The notes: a model not told the origin generated them from the letters alone. A stretch of DNA of 64,000 nt from Methylomonas koyamae (GCF_006483455.1 NZ_PPPU01000011.1:1-64000), one strand, 5' to 3'. Positions 17,949-28,108 are shown, counted from the stretch's first letter. Program-made: numbers and translations.

Positions 17949-18069
17949 CGTATCGATATTTTTCTGTAATTATCAATAAGTTAAGCAAGATTCAACCGAA
18001 CTGCGTTACAATGCCGGCTATGACTGTGCTCCTAGCCGGCCGATCTCTTTTCATCTACAGGTATTTTTA

Positions 18070-19800
<1,731 letters not shown>

Positions 19801-19811
19801 GCCGGCAAATG

Positions 19812-19838
19812 CAGCCGGCTGCGGGCACGCGCCGGCTG
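19812..19838. terminator. Hairpin between convergent genes
   Basis: A 7-bp GC stem, CAGCCGG (19812-19818) with CCGGCTG (19832-19838), lies between the ends of deaD and the PhzF-like gene, which run toward each other. No T tract follows, so it is only a possible terminator. Confidence 0.4.
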
Positions 19839-19850
19839 TCATACGTCGGT

Positions 19851-20768
19851 TCAATCCGACAAATCGATAGTACCTTCGGCAAATATTGCCGCCTGTCCGC
19901 CAACCCGGACCGTCAGATACTCCTGCTGCTTGTTGTCCATTTCCAACTGTATCAAACTGCGGCGACCGGCGTGGTGGCCGCGCTCGACGGCGAACACATG
20001 GGTACCCTTACGCGTGTGTTCGAAGGAACACAGATAGCTGCAAAAAGCCGGCGTTGCACTGCCGACCGGCGGGTCTTCATGCATACCGATGTTCGGTCCC
20101 AACAAACGCAAGGTGAAATCGGCTTCCGGGTTCGGCGATTTCGGCGCGAACAACAAAATTTCCTGAGCGGCGGTTTGCGGGGCGCTGGACTGGCTCCATG
20201 CCGAATAATTGAATCGGGCCTTGCGCACCGATTCGTAACTCCACACCGGCACCACCAGATACGGAAATCCGCAGGAAACCAGGCGCGGCGAATATTTCTT
20301 ATGGTCCAAGTCGGCGATTTGCAAACCGAGGAATTGGGCCAGCTCTTCATCGCTCGGGGCAAAACGGTCGACGACGGCGCTAATGCTCCGGCTAAACTGC
20401 ACCAACGTCGGCTTACCGCCGACGCTGGAGATATTGGCTTCGATCACGCCAACGTTTTGTTCCAGCAACAATGGCGTCACCGGGTCGGCCAACGCAATAT
20501 CGCCGCAAGCGGCCATCACATAGGCCGCGGCCACAATGGACTGACCGCCAAACTGAATCTCCCCTAACGGAGAAAAGATACGCATTCGCCGACCGCTACC
20601 CGCACCCTGGCCTGGAAACAAGAACACGGTTTCCGGCAGGTTCAATTCCTTGGCGATGGCAACCATCGTTTCGGTATTTAGACCGTTACTCTGCGGCAAC
20701 ACCGCAATCTGGGCACCATTAAAGATTTGCCGGGTAAATACGTCGGCAATGTAATAGCGGTATTTCAT
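19851..20768 (-). CDS. PhzF-family isomerase-like protein
   Basis: A 305-residue protein of the PhzF/diaminopimelate-epimerase-like fold. The catalytic acid is seen as Glu46 in NLPETVF, matching the N-L-x-E-T/S motif of PhzF. The second half has QFGGQSIVAAAYV, the conserved glycine-rich loop that starts the second pseudo-repeat, and GMHEDPPVGSATPAFCSYL, the family's VxEDPATGSA equivalent. Phenazine genes are absent, so the name refers to fold only; substrates of most family members are unknown. It lies four bases behind nirD on the same strand and may be in the nitrite reductase transcript. Confidence 0.82.
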   Translation of the reverse strand: MKYRYYIADVFTRQIFNGAQIAVLPQSNGLNTETMVAIAKELNLPETVFLFPGQGAGSGRRMRIFSPLGEIQFGGQSIVAAAYVMAACGDIALADPVTPLLLEQNVGVIEANISSVGGKPTLVQFSRSISAVVDRFAPSDEELAQFLGLQIADLDHKKYSPRLVSCGFPYLVVPVWSYESVRKARFNYSAWSQSSAPQTAAQEILLFAPKSPNPEADFTLRLLGPNIGMHEDPPVGSATPAFCSYLCSFEHTRKGTHVFAVERGHHAGRRSLIQLEMDNKQQEYLTVRVGGQAAIFAEGTIDLSD

Positions 20769-20772
20769 CGGT

Positions 20773-21105
20773 TTACTCCGGCAACTGCACCGCTACCCTG
20801 CCGCGATCGATTCTGACCCGGTATGCAGGCGTTGCGACGCTGGGATCTTCGAAACAGACGCCGGTATGTAAATGAAAATGCTGCTTATACATCGGCGACG
20901 CCACCATCGGCTCACCGCCGATGTCGCCTATCATGCCACGCGACAACACATTCGCGCGACTGAACGGGTCGAAATTACCGACCGCGTAAACCGCTTGCCG
21001 CCGCGGCAGATAAAAAATCGCCACTTGTTGGCCGCCGACCAGAGCGCAAATACCGGAATCCGGCTGCAAATCGTCGATACTGCAGACATCGATCCAATTG
21101 TTCAT
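20773..21105 (-). CDS. nirD: Assimilatory nitrite reductase small subunit
   Basis: A 110-residue NirD protein partnering NirB. It has the Rieske-like fold sequence (DVCSIDDLQPDSG at the start, VYAVGNFDPFSRANVLSRG, PMYKQHFHLHTGVC) but lacks the Cys-x-His pairs needed for a Rieske cluster, as known for NirD of NAD(P)H-dependent enzymes. ATG shares one base with the nirB stop (TAATG), indicating coupled translation. Confidence 0.93.
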   Translation of the reverse strand: MNNWIDVCSIDDLQPDSGICALVGGQQVAIFYLPRRQAVYAVGNFDPFSRANVLSRGMIGDIGGEPMVASPMYKQHFHLHTGVCFEDPSVATPAYRVRIDRGRVAVQLPE

Positions 21106-23645
21106 TAGGCGGCCTCCTCAACCAGTTTAAAATGTTTGCGCTCGAAATCGTTGGCCGGCCGAATCTGGCCGCGCTCCTCGACAAACACCACGTTGTCGTC
21201 GGCTTGGTCGCTGTTGACGAAATGGCGGAACCGTTTCAGGCGTTGTTCGTCCTGCAAGGTGGTTTTCCACTCGCATTGATAGGTGTCGATGACACGCTGC
21301 ATCTGCTGCTCCAGATCGCCGCCAATCCCGAGCTTGTCGTCGATCACCACCGACTTCAAATAGTCCAGACCGCCTTCCATGTTTTCCATCCAGACCGAAG
21401 TGCGTTGCAGCCGGGCCGCGGTACGCACATAGAAAATTAATACCCGGTCGATGTATTTGATCAGGGTTTCCTTGTCCAGATTGGTGGCGAACAAATCGGC
21501 ATGGCGCGGTTTCATACCGCCGTTGCCGCAAACGTACAGATTCCAACCGTTCTCGGTGGCGATGACGCCGATATCCTTGCCCTGGGCCTCTGCGCACTCA
21601 CGGGTGCAACCCGACACGGCGAATTTGATTTTGTGCGGCGCCCGCAAACCCTTGTAGCGATTTTCCAGTTCGATCGCCAAACCCACGCTGTCGTCGACAC
21701 CGTAGCGGCACCAAGTACTGCCGACGCAGGACTTGACGGTGCGTAGCGACTTGCCATAAGCGTGGCCGGATTCGAAACCGGCATCGGTAAGTTCCTGCCA
21801 GATCGCCGGCAATTGCTCCAGCCGGGCACCGAAAAAGTCGACGCGCTGGCCGCCGGTGATTTTGGTGTACAAATTGTATTTTTTGCCGACCTGTCCCAGC
21901 ACGATCAACATATCCGGGGTGATTTCGCCGCCGGCGATCCGCGGCACCACCGAATAAGTGCCGTCTTTCTGCATATTGGCCAGGAAGGTGTCGTTGGTAT
22001 CCTGCAGACCGATATGCGGTTTTTCCAGGATGTAGTCGTTCCAGTAAGAGGCCAGAATCGAGCCGACCGCTTGCTTACAAACCTCGCAGCCCAAGCCCTT
22101 GCCGTGTTTATCCAGTAATTCGTCGAAGGTTTTGATCTGGCCGACCATGATCAGGTTGTACAAATCCTGGCGGGTGTAGGCAAAGTGTTCGCACAGGTCG
22201 GTGCTGACCGCGACGCCCATCTTGCCTAATTCGCAGTCCAATACCGACTTCAACAGCGCCGAACAACCGCCGCAACCGGTGGCGGCTTTGGTCTGCGCTT
22301 TTAAATCGCCCAACGTCAGGCAACCGGCTTCGATCGCGCCGCAGACCTGGCCTTTACTGACGTCGTGGCAAGAGCAGATTTGTGCCGACGCCGGCAGCGC
22401 ATCCGGCCCCAGTCCCACCGATTGGTCGGAGCGCTGCGGCAAAATCAAAGAATCCGGATTTTCCGGCAACTCGATACCGTTCAGGCAGTATTGCAACAAG
22501 GTGCCGTAGCCGGCGGCATCGCCGACCAACACTGCACCGAGCAGGTGTTTTTGATCCTGGCTGACCACCAAGCGTTTGTAGATTTCGTCTGAACCGTTCT
22601 GGTAGGTGTAAACCAATGCTCCCGGCGTCTTGGCGTGAGCATCGCCGATGCTGGCGACATCGACGCCCATCAGCTTCAGTTTGGTGCTCATGTCGGCGCC
22701 GGTAAAGCTGGCCGCGTCGTCGTTTAATGCGGCGACGACAGTTCTGGCCATGGTATAACCCGGCGCGACCAGACCGAAAATCTGGCCGTTCCACAGTGCG
22801 CATTCGCCGATCGCGTAAATGTCCGGATCGGAGGTTCGGCATTGATTGTCGATGACGATGCCGCCGCGGGGGCCGACTTCCAGCCCGCATTGGCGGGCAA
22901 TTTCGTCGCGCGGCCGGATCCCGGCCGAGAACAATACGATGTCGGTTTCCAGCACTTGACCGTCGGCAAAATTCATTTTGTGCCGGCACTGCATGCCGTC
23001 GTCGATCAAGGTGGTGTTTTTGTTCAAATGCACGTTGACGCCCAGGGCTTCGATTTTGTGTTTCAGCATCGCGCCGCCGCCTTCGTCCAATTGCACCGCC
23101 ATCAAGCGCGGGGCAAATTCGACGACGTGGGTTTCCAGACCTAAATCCTTCAGCGCTTTTGCCGCTTCCAAACCCAACAACCCGCCGCCAACGACGGCGC
23201 CCACTTTAGACTGCGCTGCGGCGGCTTGAATCGCCTCAAGGTCTTCTATGGTACGGTATACCAGGCACTGCGGCCGCTCGTGGCCAGGCACCGGCGGCAC
23301 AAACGGGTAGGAGCCGGTCGCCAATACCAACTTGTCGTAAGCTATCGTCAAGCCTTTCGCCGAGGTGACTTGCTTGGCGGCGCGATCGATCTCGACGGCT
23401 TTGTCCCCCAAATGAATTTCGATGCCGTGCTCGGCAAAAAAACCGGACTCGACCAGAGACAGGTCTGCCGCGGTTTTGCCGGCAAAATATTCCGACAAGT
23501 GCACGCGGTCGTATGCAGGACGCGGTTCTTCACAGAACGTGACTACCCGGTAGTTTGCAAGCGCCGCACTGCCCGCCAAACTACTCAAAAAATGCTGGCC
23601 AACCATGCCGTTGCCAATCACAACCAGGGTTTGTTTGTTACTCAT
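21105..23645 (-). CDS. nirB: Assimilatory nitrite reductase large subunit
   Basis: An 846-residue enzyme reducing nitrite to ammonium with NAD(P)H through FAD, Fe-S and siroheme. The start at ATG 23645 gives MSNKQTLVVIGNGMVG with the FAD motif. A longer open frame to 23783 would run through the leader terminator and is rejected. The NADH/FAD domain occupies about 1-400, the BFD-like [2Fe-2S] domain follows (CSCHDVSKGQVCG near 420, then GCGGC), and the sulfite/nitrite reductase half carries the 4Fe-4S/siroheme cysteines in SCVGSTWC and SGCTREC. Expression is probably controlled by antitermination in its leader (see the hairpin and terminator features). Confidence 0.95.
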   Translation of the reverse strand: MSNKQTLVVIGNGMVGQHFLSSLAGSAALANYRVVTFCEEPRPAYDRVHLSEYFAGKTAADLSLVESGFFAEHGIEIHLGDKAVEIDRAAKQVTSAKGLTIAYDKLVLATGSYPFVPPVPGHERPQCLVYRTIEDLEAIQAAAAQSKVGAVVGGGLLGLEAAKALKDLGLETHVVEFAPRLMAVQLDEGGGAMLKHKIEALGVNVHLNKNTTLIDDGMQCRHKMNFADGQVLETDIVLFSAGIRPRDEIARQCGLEVGPRGGIVIDNQCRTSDPDIYAIGECALWNGQIFGLVAPGYTMARTVVAALNDDAASFTGADMSTKLKLMGVDVASIGDAHAKTPGALVYTYQNGSDEIYKRLVVSQDQKHLLGAVLVGDAAGYGTLLQYCLNGIELPENPDSLILPQRSDQSVGLGPDALPASAQICSCHDVSKGQVCGAIEAGCLTLGDLKAQTKAATGCGGCSALLKSVLDCELGKMGVAVSTDLCEHFAYTRQDLYNLIMVGQIKTFDELLDKHGKGLGCEVCKQAVGSILASYWNDYILEKPHIGLQDTNDTFLANMQKDGTYSVVPRIAGGEITPDMLIVLGQVGKKYNLYTKITGGQRVDFFGARLEQLPAIWQELTDAGFESGHAYGKSLRTVKSCVGSTWCRYGVDDSVGLAIELENRYKGLRAPHKIKFAVSGCTRECAEAQGKDIGVIATENGWNLYVCGNGGMKPRHADLFATNLDKETLIKYIDRVLIFYVRTAARLQRTSVWMENMEGGLDYLKSVVIDDKLGIGGDLEQQMQRVIDTYQCEWKTTLQDEQRLKRFRHFVNSDQADDNVVFVEERGQIRPANDFERKHFKLVEEAA

Positions 23646-23751
23646 CTCAGGCCTCTGTCGATTCAGATTAATCCGTAGGCGCCGAGTTAACCATTCTGTG
23701 GCTACTCGGCGAAAGGGTTCGCAACTTGTCCCGGCACCCAAACTTCCGGCC

Positions 23752-23801
23752 AAAAAAAAGGCGTCCTGACGAAACGAGTACACTCGTTCGAGCAGGACGC
23801 C
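23752..23801 (-). terminator. Leader terminator upstream of nirB
   Basis: On the minus strand GGCGTCCTG (23793-23801) pairs with CAGGACGCC (23760-23768). The stem continues inward after one mismatch with CGAACGAG against CTCGTTTCG (one bulge) around a TGTA loop, and is followed by eight T (23752-23759). This strong intrinsic terminator lies about 107 bases before the nirB ATG, so it must be bypassed for nirBD to be made. Its left arm overlaps the hexaloop hairpin at 23795-23808. Confidence 0.88.
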
Positions 23802-23808
23802 TTTGTCC
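23795..23808 (-). promoter_or_regulatory. ANTAR-target-like hexaloop hairpin (antiterminator)
   Basis: Minus-strand sequence GGAC-AAAGGC-GTCC forms a perfect 4-bp stem with a hexaloop whose first base is A and fourth is G, the signature of ANTAR-bound hairpins. The loop end and 3' arm (GGCGTCC) are the first bases of the terminator stem, so the two structures exclude each other. An ANTAR protein gene (nasT) lies 1.8 kb away in the same locus. Binding of NasT here would prevent termination and allow nirBD expression, as in NasR/NasT systems. Confidence 0.72.
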
Positions 23809-24074
23809 AGTATTTAACACGGGGGGGTAAGCCTGTAGACAAGACTTGCGAATTGGAAAACAAAATACATGCCAACTCATAAAGCATTGATAAAATGGCA
23901 CTACTTGATCTTATCTAGCGCAAACCCCTAAACATTGCACCCAAATAAGGCGAGCTTGGCGCGGTTTTGCACCAAATTGAAGCAATCAGCCGATCAAAAC
24001 GACCGCCCCAGCTATCCGCCAGGGCTGGCATACTAGCTGCTAACAGTTACCGAATCGACAACCCCGGAATTCGC

Positions 24075-25553
24075 ATGTCATTTACCCCGTTTAAACTGCT
24101 GAGTATGCAGGGCAAAGCTAAAGTCCTGCATATGAGTTGGATAGCTTTCTTCATCAGCTTCGTCATCTGGTTCAACCACGCCTCGCTGTTGGTCTTGATT
24201 CAGCAAGATGTCGGGATCAGCGAGACTGAAGCCGAAATCCTGCTGTTGCTGAACGTGGCGTTGACTATTCCGGCGCGGGTCATCACCGGCATGCTGGTAG
24301 ACCGGTTCGGCGCCAAAATCAGCTACAGCGTGTTATTGGCGGTATGTAGCATCCCCTGTTTCATGTTCGCTAGCGCCGAGAATTTCGCCGAATTGGCTTG
24401 GTCGCGTTTCCTGCTTGGTTTCATCGGTGCCGGTTTTGTGGTTGGGGTGCGGATCATCGGCGACTGGTTCCCGGCCAGCCAGGTCGGTACCGCAGAAGGA
24501 ATTTACGCCGGCTGGGGCAATTTTGGCTCGGCTTTCGCCGCGATCTTCCTGCCCGGACTGGCATTTTACTTCGGCGCCGAGCACGGCTGGCGCACGGCGA
24601 TTGCTTTAACCGGCGGCATCGCCCTGGTCTATTCGGTTATTTACTACTTTAGCGTCGAAAACTTCCCGCCCGAAATCGCCGCCTTGAAAACCCGGCGCTC
24701 GGCAACAATGGAAGTCACCAGCATTCGCGATTTGTTTTTGTACATGTTAAGTCTGGCGCCGCTGTACACCACAATGTCGCTGCTGGCCTGGAAGCTATCG
24801 ACGCCGGAAATCGCCGTCATCAGCCCCGGTTACACCTTGATGTTACATAGCGTGGTTTGGCTGCTATTCCTGATTCACTGCTACCAATTGGTCAACAACA
24901 ACGCCGACCGTCTCAGCCAGCCGATCGCCAGCATCCACCATTACCGCTACAAACAGGTCTTCATTCTAGCCATTGCCTATTTGGTGACCTTCGGTTCCAA
25001 ACTGGCGGTACTGTCGATGCTGCCGATATTTTTTTACAAAACCTTCAACCAAACCCAAGGCCTGGGCATGCTGGATGCCGGCCTGCTGGCTTCCAGTTTC
25101 GTCGTGACCAACGTCATTGCCCGCCCCGCAGGCGGCTGGCTTAGCGACAAGATCGGTCGCAAATTATCGTTAACGCTATTTTCAGCCGGCTTGGCCGGCG
25201 GCTACCTCCTGATGGCCTTCATTTCGCCGCAATGGTCGATTGCCGTTACCGTGGTCGTCACCTTGGTGTGTTCGATCTTCATGCAAGCGGCCGAAGGCGC
25301 AATTTTTGCCTTTGTGCCCTTGGTCAAACGCGCGATCACCGGTGAGGTGGCGGGCATCGTCGGCGCTTACGGCAATGCCGGCGCCATCGTGTTCTTGATT
25401 TTACTGACCTTCGTCTCGGCGACCGCCTTCTTCCTGATTCTTAGCGCCTGCTGCCTGTTACTACTCGGTCTGATCTACTACCTGGAAGAACCGAAAAACT
25501 ACATTACCGAAATCATGCCTGACGGCTCGTTGCTGAAAATCGCATTGGATTAA
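24075..25553 (+). CDS. nasA: NarK/NasA-type nitrate/nitrite transporter
   Basis: A 492-residue major-facilitator protein with twelve likely membrane helices. ATG 24075 gives MSFTPFKLLSMQGKAKVLH, the usual NarK-family N-terminus. The frame upstream to 23967 has no membrane or family features. The conserved MFS A motif appears as GMLVDRFGAKIS in the first half and GGWLSDKIGRKLS in the second. Glycine-rich NarK signature regions (GWGNFGSAFAAI and GAYGNAGAIVFL) are clear. The context of nirBD and nasT makes nitrate uptake for assimilation the likely role. nasT follows after two bases, so transporter and regulator are co-transcribed. Confidence 0.9.
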   Translation: MSFTPFKLLSMQGKAKVLHMSWIAFFISFVIWFNHASLLVLIQQDVGISETEAEILLLLNVALTIPARVITGMLVDRFGAKISYSVLLAVCSIPCFMFASAENFAELAWSRFLLGFIGAGFVVGVRIIGDWFPASQVGTAEGIYAGWGNFGSAFAAIFLPGLAFYFGAEHGWRTAIALTGGIALVYSVIYYFSVENFPPEIAALKTRRSATMEVTSIRDLFLYMLSLAPLYTTMSLLAWKLSTPEIAVISPGYTLMLHSVVWLLFLIHCYQLVNNNADRLSQPIASIHHYRYKQVFILAIAYLVTFGSKLAVLSMLPIFFYKTFNQTQGLGMLDAGLLASSFVVTNVIARPAGGWLSDKIGRKLSLTLFSAGLAGGYLLMAFISPQWSIAVTVVVTLVCSIFMQAAEGAIFAFVPLVKRAITGEVAGIVGAYGNAGAIVFLILLTFVSATAFFLILSACCLLLLGLIYYLEEPKNYITEIMPDGSLLKIALD

Positions 25554-25555
25554 CC

Positions 25556-26137
25556 ATGGCCGGATTGAACGTTTTAGTCGTCGACGAATTCGATAGCGAG
25601 CGCCTGCTGGAAGCGGCGTTACGCCAACACGGCTGCGAGGTGGTCACGCTCAGGCTAAAAGAGCTGAACATGCTGCAGATCGTGCAAACCCTGCATCCCG
25701 ACGTGGTGGTATTAAACCTGTATACCCCAACCGATGAGGTCCTGCAGACCATCGTCGAAATCAACCAGAGTTTTTCGTTACCGGTGGTGATGTTCGCCGA
25801 AGACCAGCAAACCGACACCATCAACAAAGTCATCAAAGCCGGCGTCAGCGCCTACATCGTCGATGGCCTGGAGCCGAAACGGATCAAGGCCATCGTCGAT
25901 ATCGCCATCGCCCGCTTCAAGGAGCAGCATGCCTTGAAAGAAGAACTGAAAAAAACCAAAACCCAGCTCGAAGACCGCAAATTGCTGGACCGGGCCAAAG
26001 CCATCTTGATCAAATCGCAAGGCTATACCGAAGACCAGGCCTACCACGCCCTGCGCAAGCTGGCGATGGACCGCAACATGCCGATCGGCGAAATGGCCAA
26101 GAATGTGATTTCGATGGCGGAGTTGTTTGGTAAATAG
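25556..26137 (+). CDS. nasT: ANTAR-domain antitermination regulator NasT
   Basis: A 193-residue RNA-binding regulator. Residues about 4-115 are a receiver-like domain, followed by a coiled coil (115-145) and an ANTAR domain (about 134-190, with LLDRAKAILIKSQGYTEDQA and AYHALRKLAMDRN). The usual phospho-accepting Asp is replaced by Asn54 (VVVLNLYT), so this is a pseudo-receiver. That fits NasT, which is controlled by binding the nitrate sensor NasS rather than by phosphorylation. No nasS gene is visible in the window. It would bind the hexaloop hairpin in the nirB leader. It ends close to the AT-rich defence island. Confidence 0.9.
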   Translation: MAGLNVLVVDEFDSERLLEAALRQHGCEVVTLRLKELNMLQIVQTLHPDVVVLNLYTPTDEVLQTIVEINQSFSLPVVMFAEDQQTDTINKVIKAGVSAYIVDGLEPKRIKAIVDIAIARFKEQHALKEELKKTKTQLEDRKLLDRAKAILIKSQGYTEDQAYHALRKLAMDRNMPIGEMAKNVISMAELFGK

Positions 26138-26206
26138 CGGCTACTCGTGATTGTTTGAGGGCACGAAATAGGTCGTTTTCGGCCATTAAGAGACAAACAG
26201 GAGTTT

Positions 26207-26299
26207 ATGGTGTACGACAAGGAAAGCCTAAGAGCAGCCGTCAACGCCTTGCTAAGCGATCCAGTAGAACACAGCGCCAACTACAGAAGATATTCATAA
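26207..26299 (+). CDS. Short ORF at island border, possibly a gene remnant
   Basis: A 30-codon frame with a good ribosome site (ACAGGAG, four bases before ATG) encodes a helical, charged peptide starting MVYDKESLRAAVNALL. It may be the surviving N-terminus of a gene cut by the arrival of the neighbouring AT-rich island. It could also be a chance frame. The 195 bases between nasT and the island ATPase stop hold nothing else recognisable. Confidence 0.3.
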   Translation: MVYDKESLRAAVNALLSDPVEHSANYRRYS

Positions 26300-26332
26300 G
26301 CTGGCCGAGGGTGGATCTAGTTAGGCAACATG

Positions 26333-28054
26333 TTATCCGCTATTAAAATCTGATTCAAATATATAGGAATATCCTGATTCGACTCTGTTATATGTAGTGT
26401 TATTCAGCAGGGCGTGCTCCACATCCAAATATATTACTTTTGCTAGATCCTTTATTGGCTTTAACTTTTCGGAATCCATTCCACATACAAATAGTTGCGA
26501 TTTTTTAGGCAGCTCATCAAGAAGTAGCGAGACAATACTATCGTAGTATTTTGCTGCTTGCTCGTGTTGATTCGGAGTATCAATGACAAAAGGGCATAAA
26601 ACATGCTCTCCATACTTATAAATCAAATTGTATATGCTGACATAATAAGCAAGCATTGCTCTCGTTGACTCTGCTGCACCGCCGCTTGCAGCAACTTTGG
26701 AATAATTTTCTGGGGATTTTATAGGGCTAGTATTAACCCCAAAAGCCTTGAGTTTAGTAACGTAGCGTGGAAATAAATCCTGAAAGTCCCCTTTAATCTT
26801 TTCTCTGCTATCTTTAGAAGCCTTGGTTCTTTCGTTAATCAGACGTTGCTCATCGGTAGTAAGATTATGTAATTTTTCAATCTGCACGCATCTATCCCCT
26901 TCAACCTTTTTTTTCACCGAATTCGATGCAATTGATTCAAGGATGGTGGAGAAAGAATTATTTTGGTTTTCCGGTGACGAATATTTTTGATCAAGCTCGC
27001 TAATGTGTGCTCTAAGTTTTTTAAATTCAACGTCTTTTTTCTCTATATTTTCGTTCAATAGAATCAACTCTGAATGTAGTCTTTGGACTATGGCTTCAGC
27101 TTGCTTTTTGTCTTGCAGCAAAGTAAATCTATTTACAATAGAGTTGTCATGGATAACGCCACATGTAGGGCATTCAATATCTTCATCTAGAGATTCTGCA
27201 AATTCGTAATCCTCGCAAGCCTCGATAAATGAATTTTCAGCCACAATGATCTGACACTCCACATGAGCTTTTTCCGCTTTTAAAGAAGCCAACTCCTCAA
27301 ACAGAATTTCTTGCTGATAGTATAAATCCATAACTTCAACACTAATTTGTTCTTCTACTTCATTAAGCTCCTTTTCTTCCAAGACTAGGCCACTTAAAAA
27401 TGGAATATCGCATAATACGGAAATTGCAGTATCTAATCGCTCAATGGCTTTTTTGACTTCGGTAGATTCAAGTTTTTTTGAATAAATTTTTTCAGTGGTA
27501 TCAAAGTAATTTTTTTTAATCATTCCTGTGTGATAAGGAACTATTGTCTTTCTCCAGTTTGCAAATTGGCTTAAATTAAGGAAGCCTGCCCAAGCATTCG
27601 CCCAACTCAATTTTTGATCTATATAGAAGGGCAAAAAGTAGTAAGCCGGCGAAGGCGTGGTAACTTCATCTTTATCACGTACTTCTAATAGAGCATTGAA
27701 ATTAACTAGGCGCATCAAGGCGGAAGAAAAACCATCTCCTCCCAGAGAGGAAAAAACCTTATGGTTATTTTGATTATCCTTCAGAATAAATCTATTACCA
27801 TGTCTAGCCAAAAGGTATGATTCTTCATTAATATCAAATTCTAATATCACTCTGCTATCAAGAGCTTTCCAATTATCATCAAACTGCGGCTCACAACCAA
27901 AGCACCAAAATATACTCTTAACAAGAGATGATTTTCCAACACTATTTTTTTCTTTTGATAGTATTAAATTGTAGCTCCTTGAGAAGTCGAACTGAGCTGC
28001 TTTCCTTTGAGTTTTGCTTATTATAGTCAGTCGATTGAAATACATTTCTCTCAT
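26333..28054 (-). CDS. SMC/RecF-like ATPase with zinc hook (LmuB-like defence ATPase)
   Basis: A 573-residue ABC-class ATPase of the SMC/Rad50/RecF kind. A P-loop-like segment EKNSVGKS lies at residues 35-42 (the usual first Gly of the loop is Glu). Two long coiled-coil arms (about 185-290 and 305-425) flank a Rad50-type zinc hook CPTC (295-298). ABC signature-like ASGGAAEST (456-464) and Walker B-like CPFVIDTPN with Asp492 follow; no catalytic Glu follows the Asp directly. It is 54 bases behind a DUF4297-like nuclease gene. This pair and order match two-gene Lamassu systems (LmuA-LmuB), in which the SMC protein senses aberrant DNA and releases the nuclease. Related ABC-ATPase defence families are an alternative. 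The gene is far more AT-rich than its surroundings. Confidence 0.75.
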   Translation of the reverse strand: MREMYFNRLTIISKTQRKAAQFDFSRSYNLILSKEKNSVGKSSLVKSIFWCFGCEPQFDDNWKALDSRVILEFDINEESYLLARHGNRFILKDNQNNHKVFSSLGGDGFSSALMRLVNFNALLEVRDKDEVTTPSPAYYFLPFYIDQKLSWANAWAGFLNLSQFANWRKTIVPYHTGMIKKNYFDTTEKIYSKKLESTEVKKAIERLDTAISVLCDIPFLSGLVLEEKELNEVEEQISVEVMDLYYQQEILFEELASLKAEKAHVECQIIVAENSFIEACEDYEFAESLDEDIECPTCGVIHDNSIVNRFTLLQDKKQAEAIVQRLHSELILLNENIEKKDVEFKKLRAHISELDQKYSSPENQNNSFSTILESIASNSVKKKVEGDRCVQIEKLHNLTTDEQRLINERTKASKDSREKIKGDFQDLFPRYVTKLKAFGVNTSPIKSPENYSKVAASGGAAESTRAMLAYYVSIYNLIYKYGEHVLCPFVIDTPNQHEQAAKYYDSIVSLLLDELPKKSQLFVCGMDSEKLKPIKDLAKVIYLDVEHALLNNTTYNRVESGYSYIFESDFNSG

Positions 28055-28108
28055 TAGATATTTTCCTTAGACTTCTTACTAGTCGCTTATAGCTAAAATT
28101 ATCCCGAC

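Larger units (their letters stand above)
23646..23966 (-). other. nirB leader / nirB-nasA intergenic region
   Basis: This stretch separates nirB (leftward) from nasA (rightward) and would be the 5' leader of nirB on the minus strand. It holds the ANTAR-type hairpin and overlapping terminator listed separately. It also holds a 6-bp hairpin with a 7-base loop (23829-23847) and a weak AU-rich hexaloop candidate at 23893-23906 (loop AGTGCC between AAGT and ATTT), possibly the first of the two hairpins ANTAR proteins usually bind. I could not identify the promoter with confidence. The longest frame across this region is an artefact of extending nirB upstream. Confidence 0.6.

Noticed and set aside
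18007-18012. TACAAT as a -10 box for the DEAD-box helicase
   Set aside because: No -35 at acceptable spacing; kept out of the feature list.
23955-23971. Sigma-54-like box (TTGGCGC...TTTGCA) between nirB and nasA
   Set aside because: The spacing between GG and GC is nine bases rather than ten, which normally abolishes sigma-54 use.
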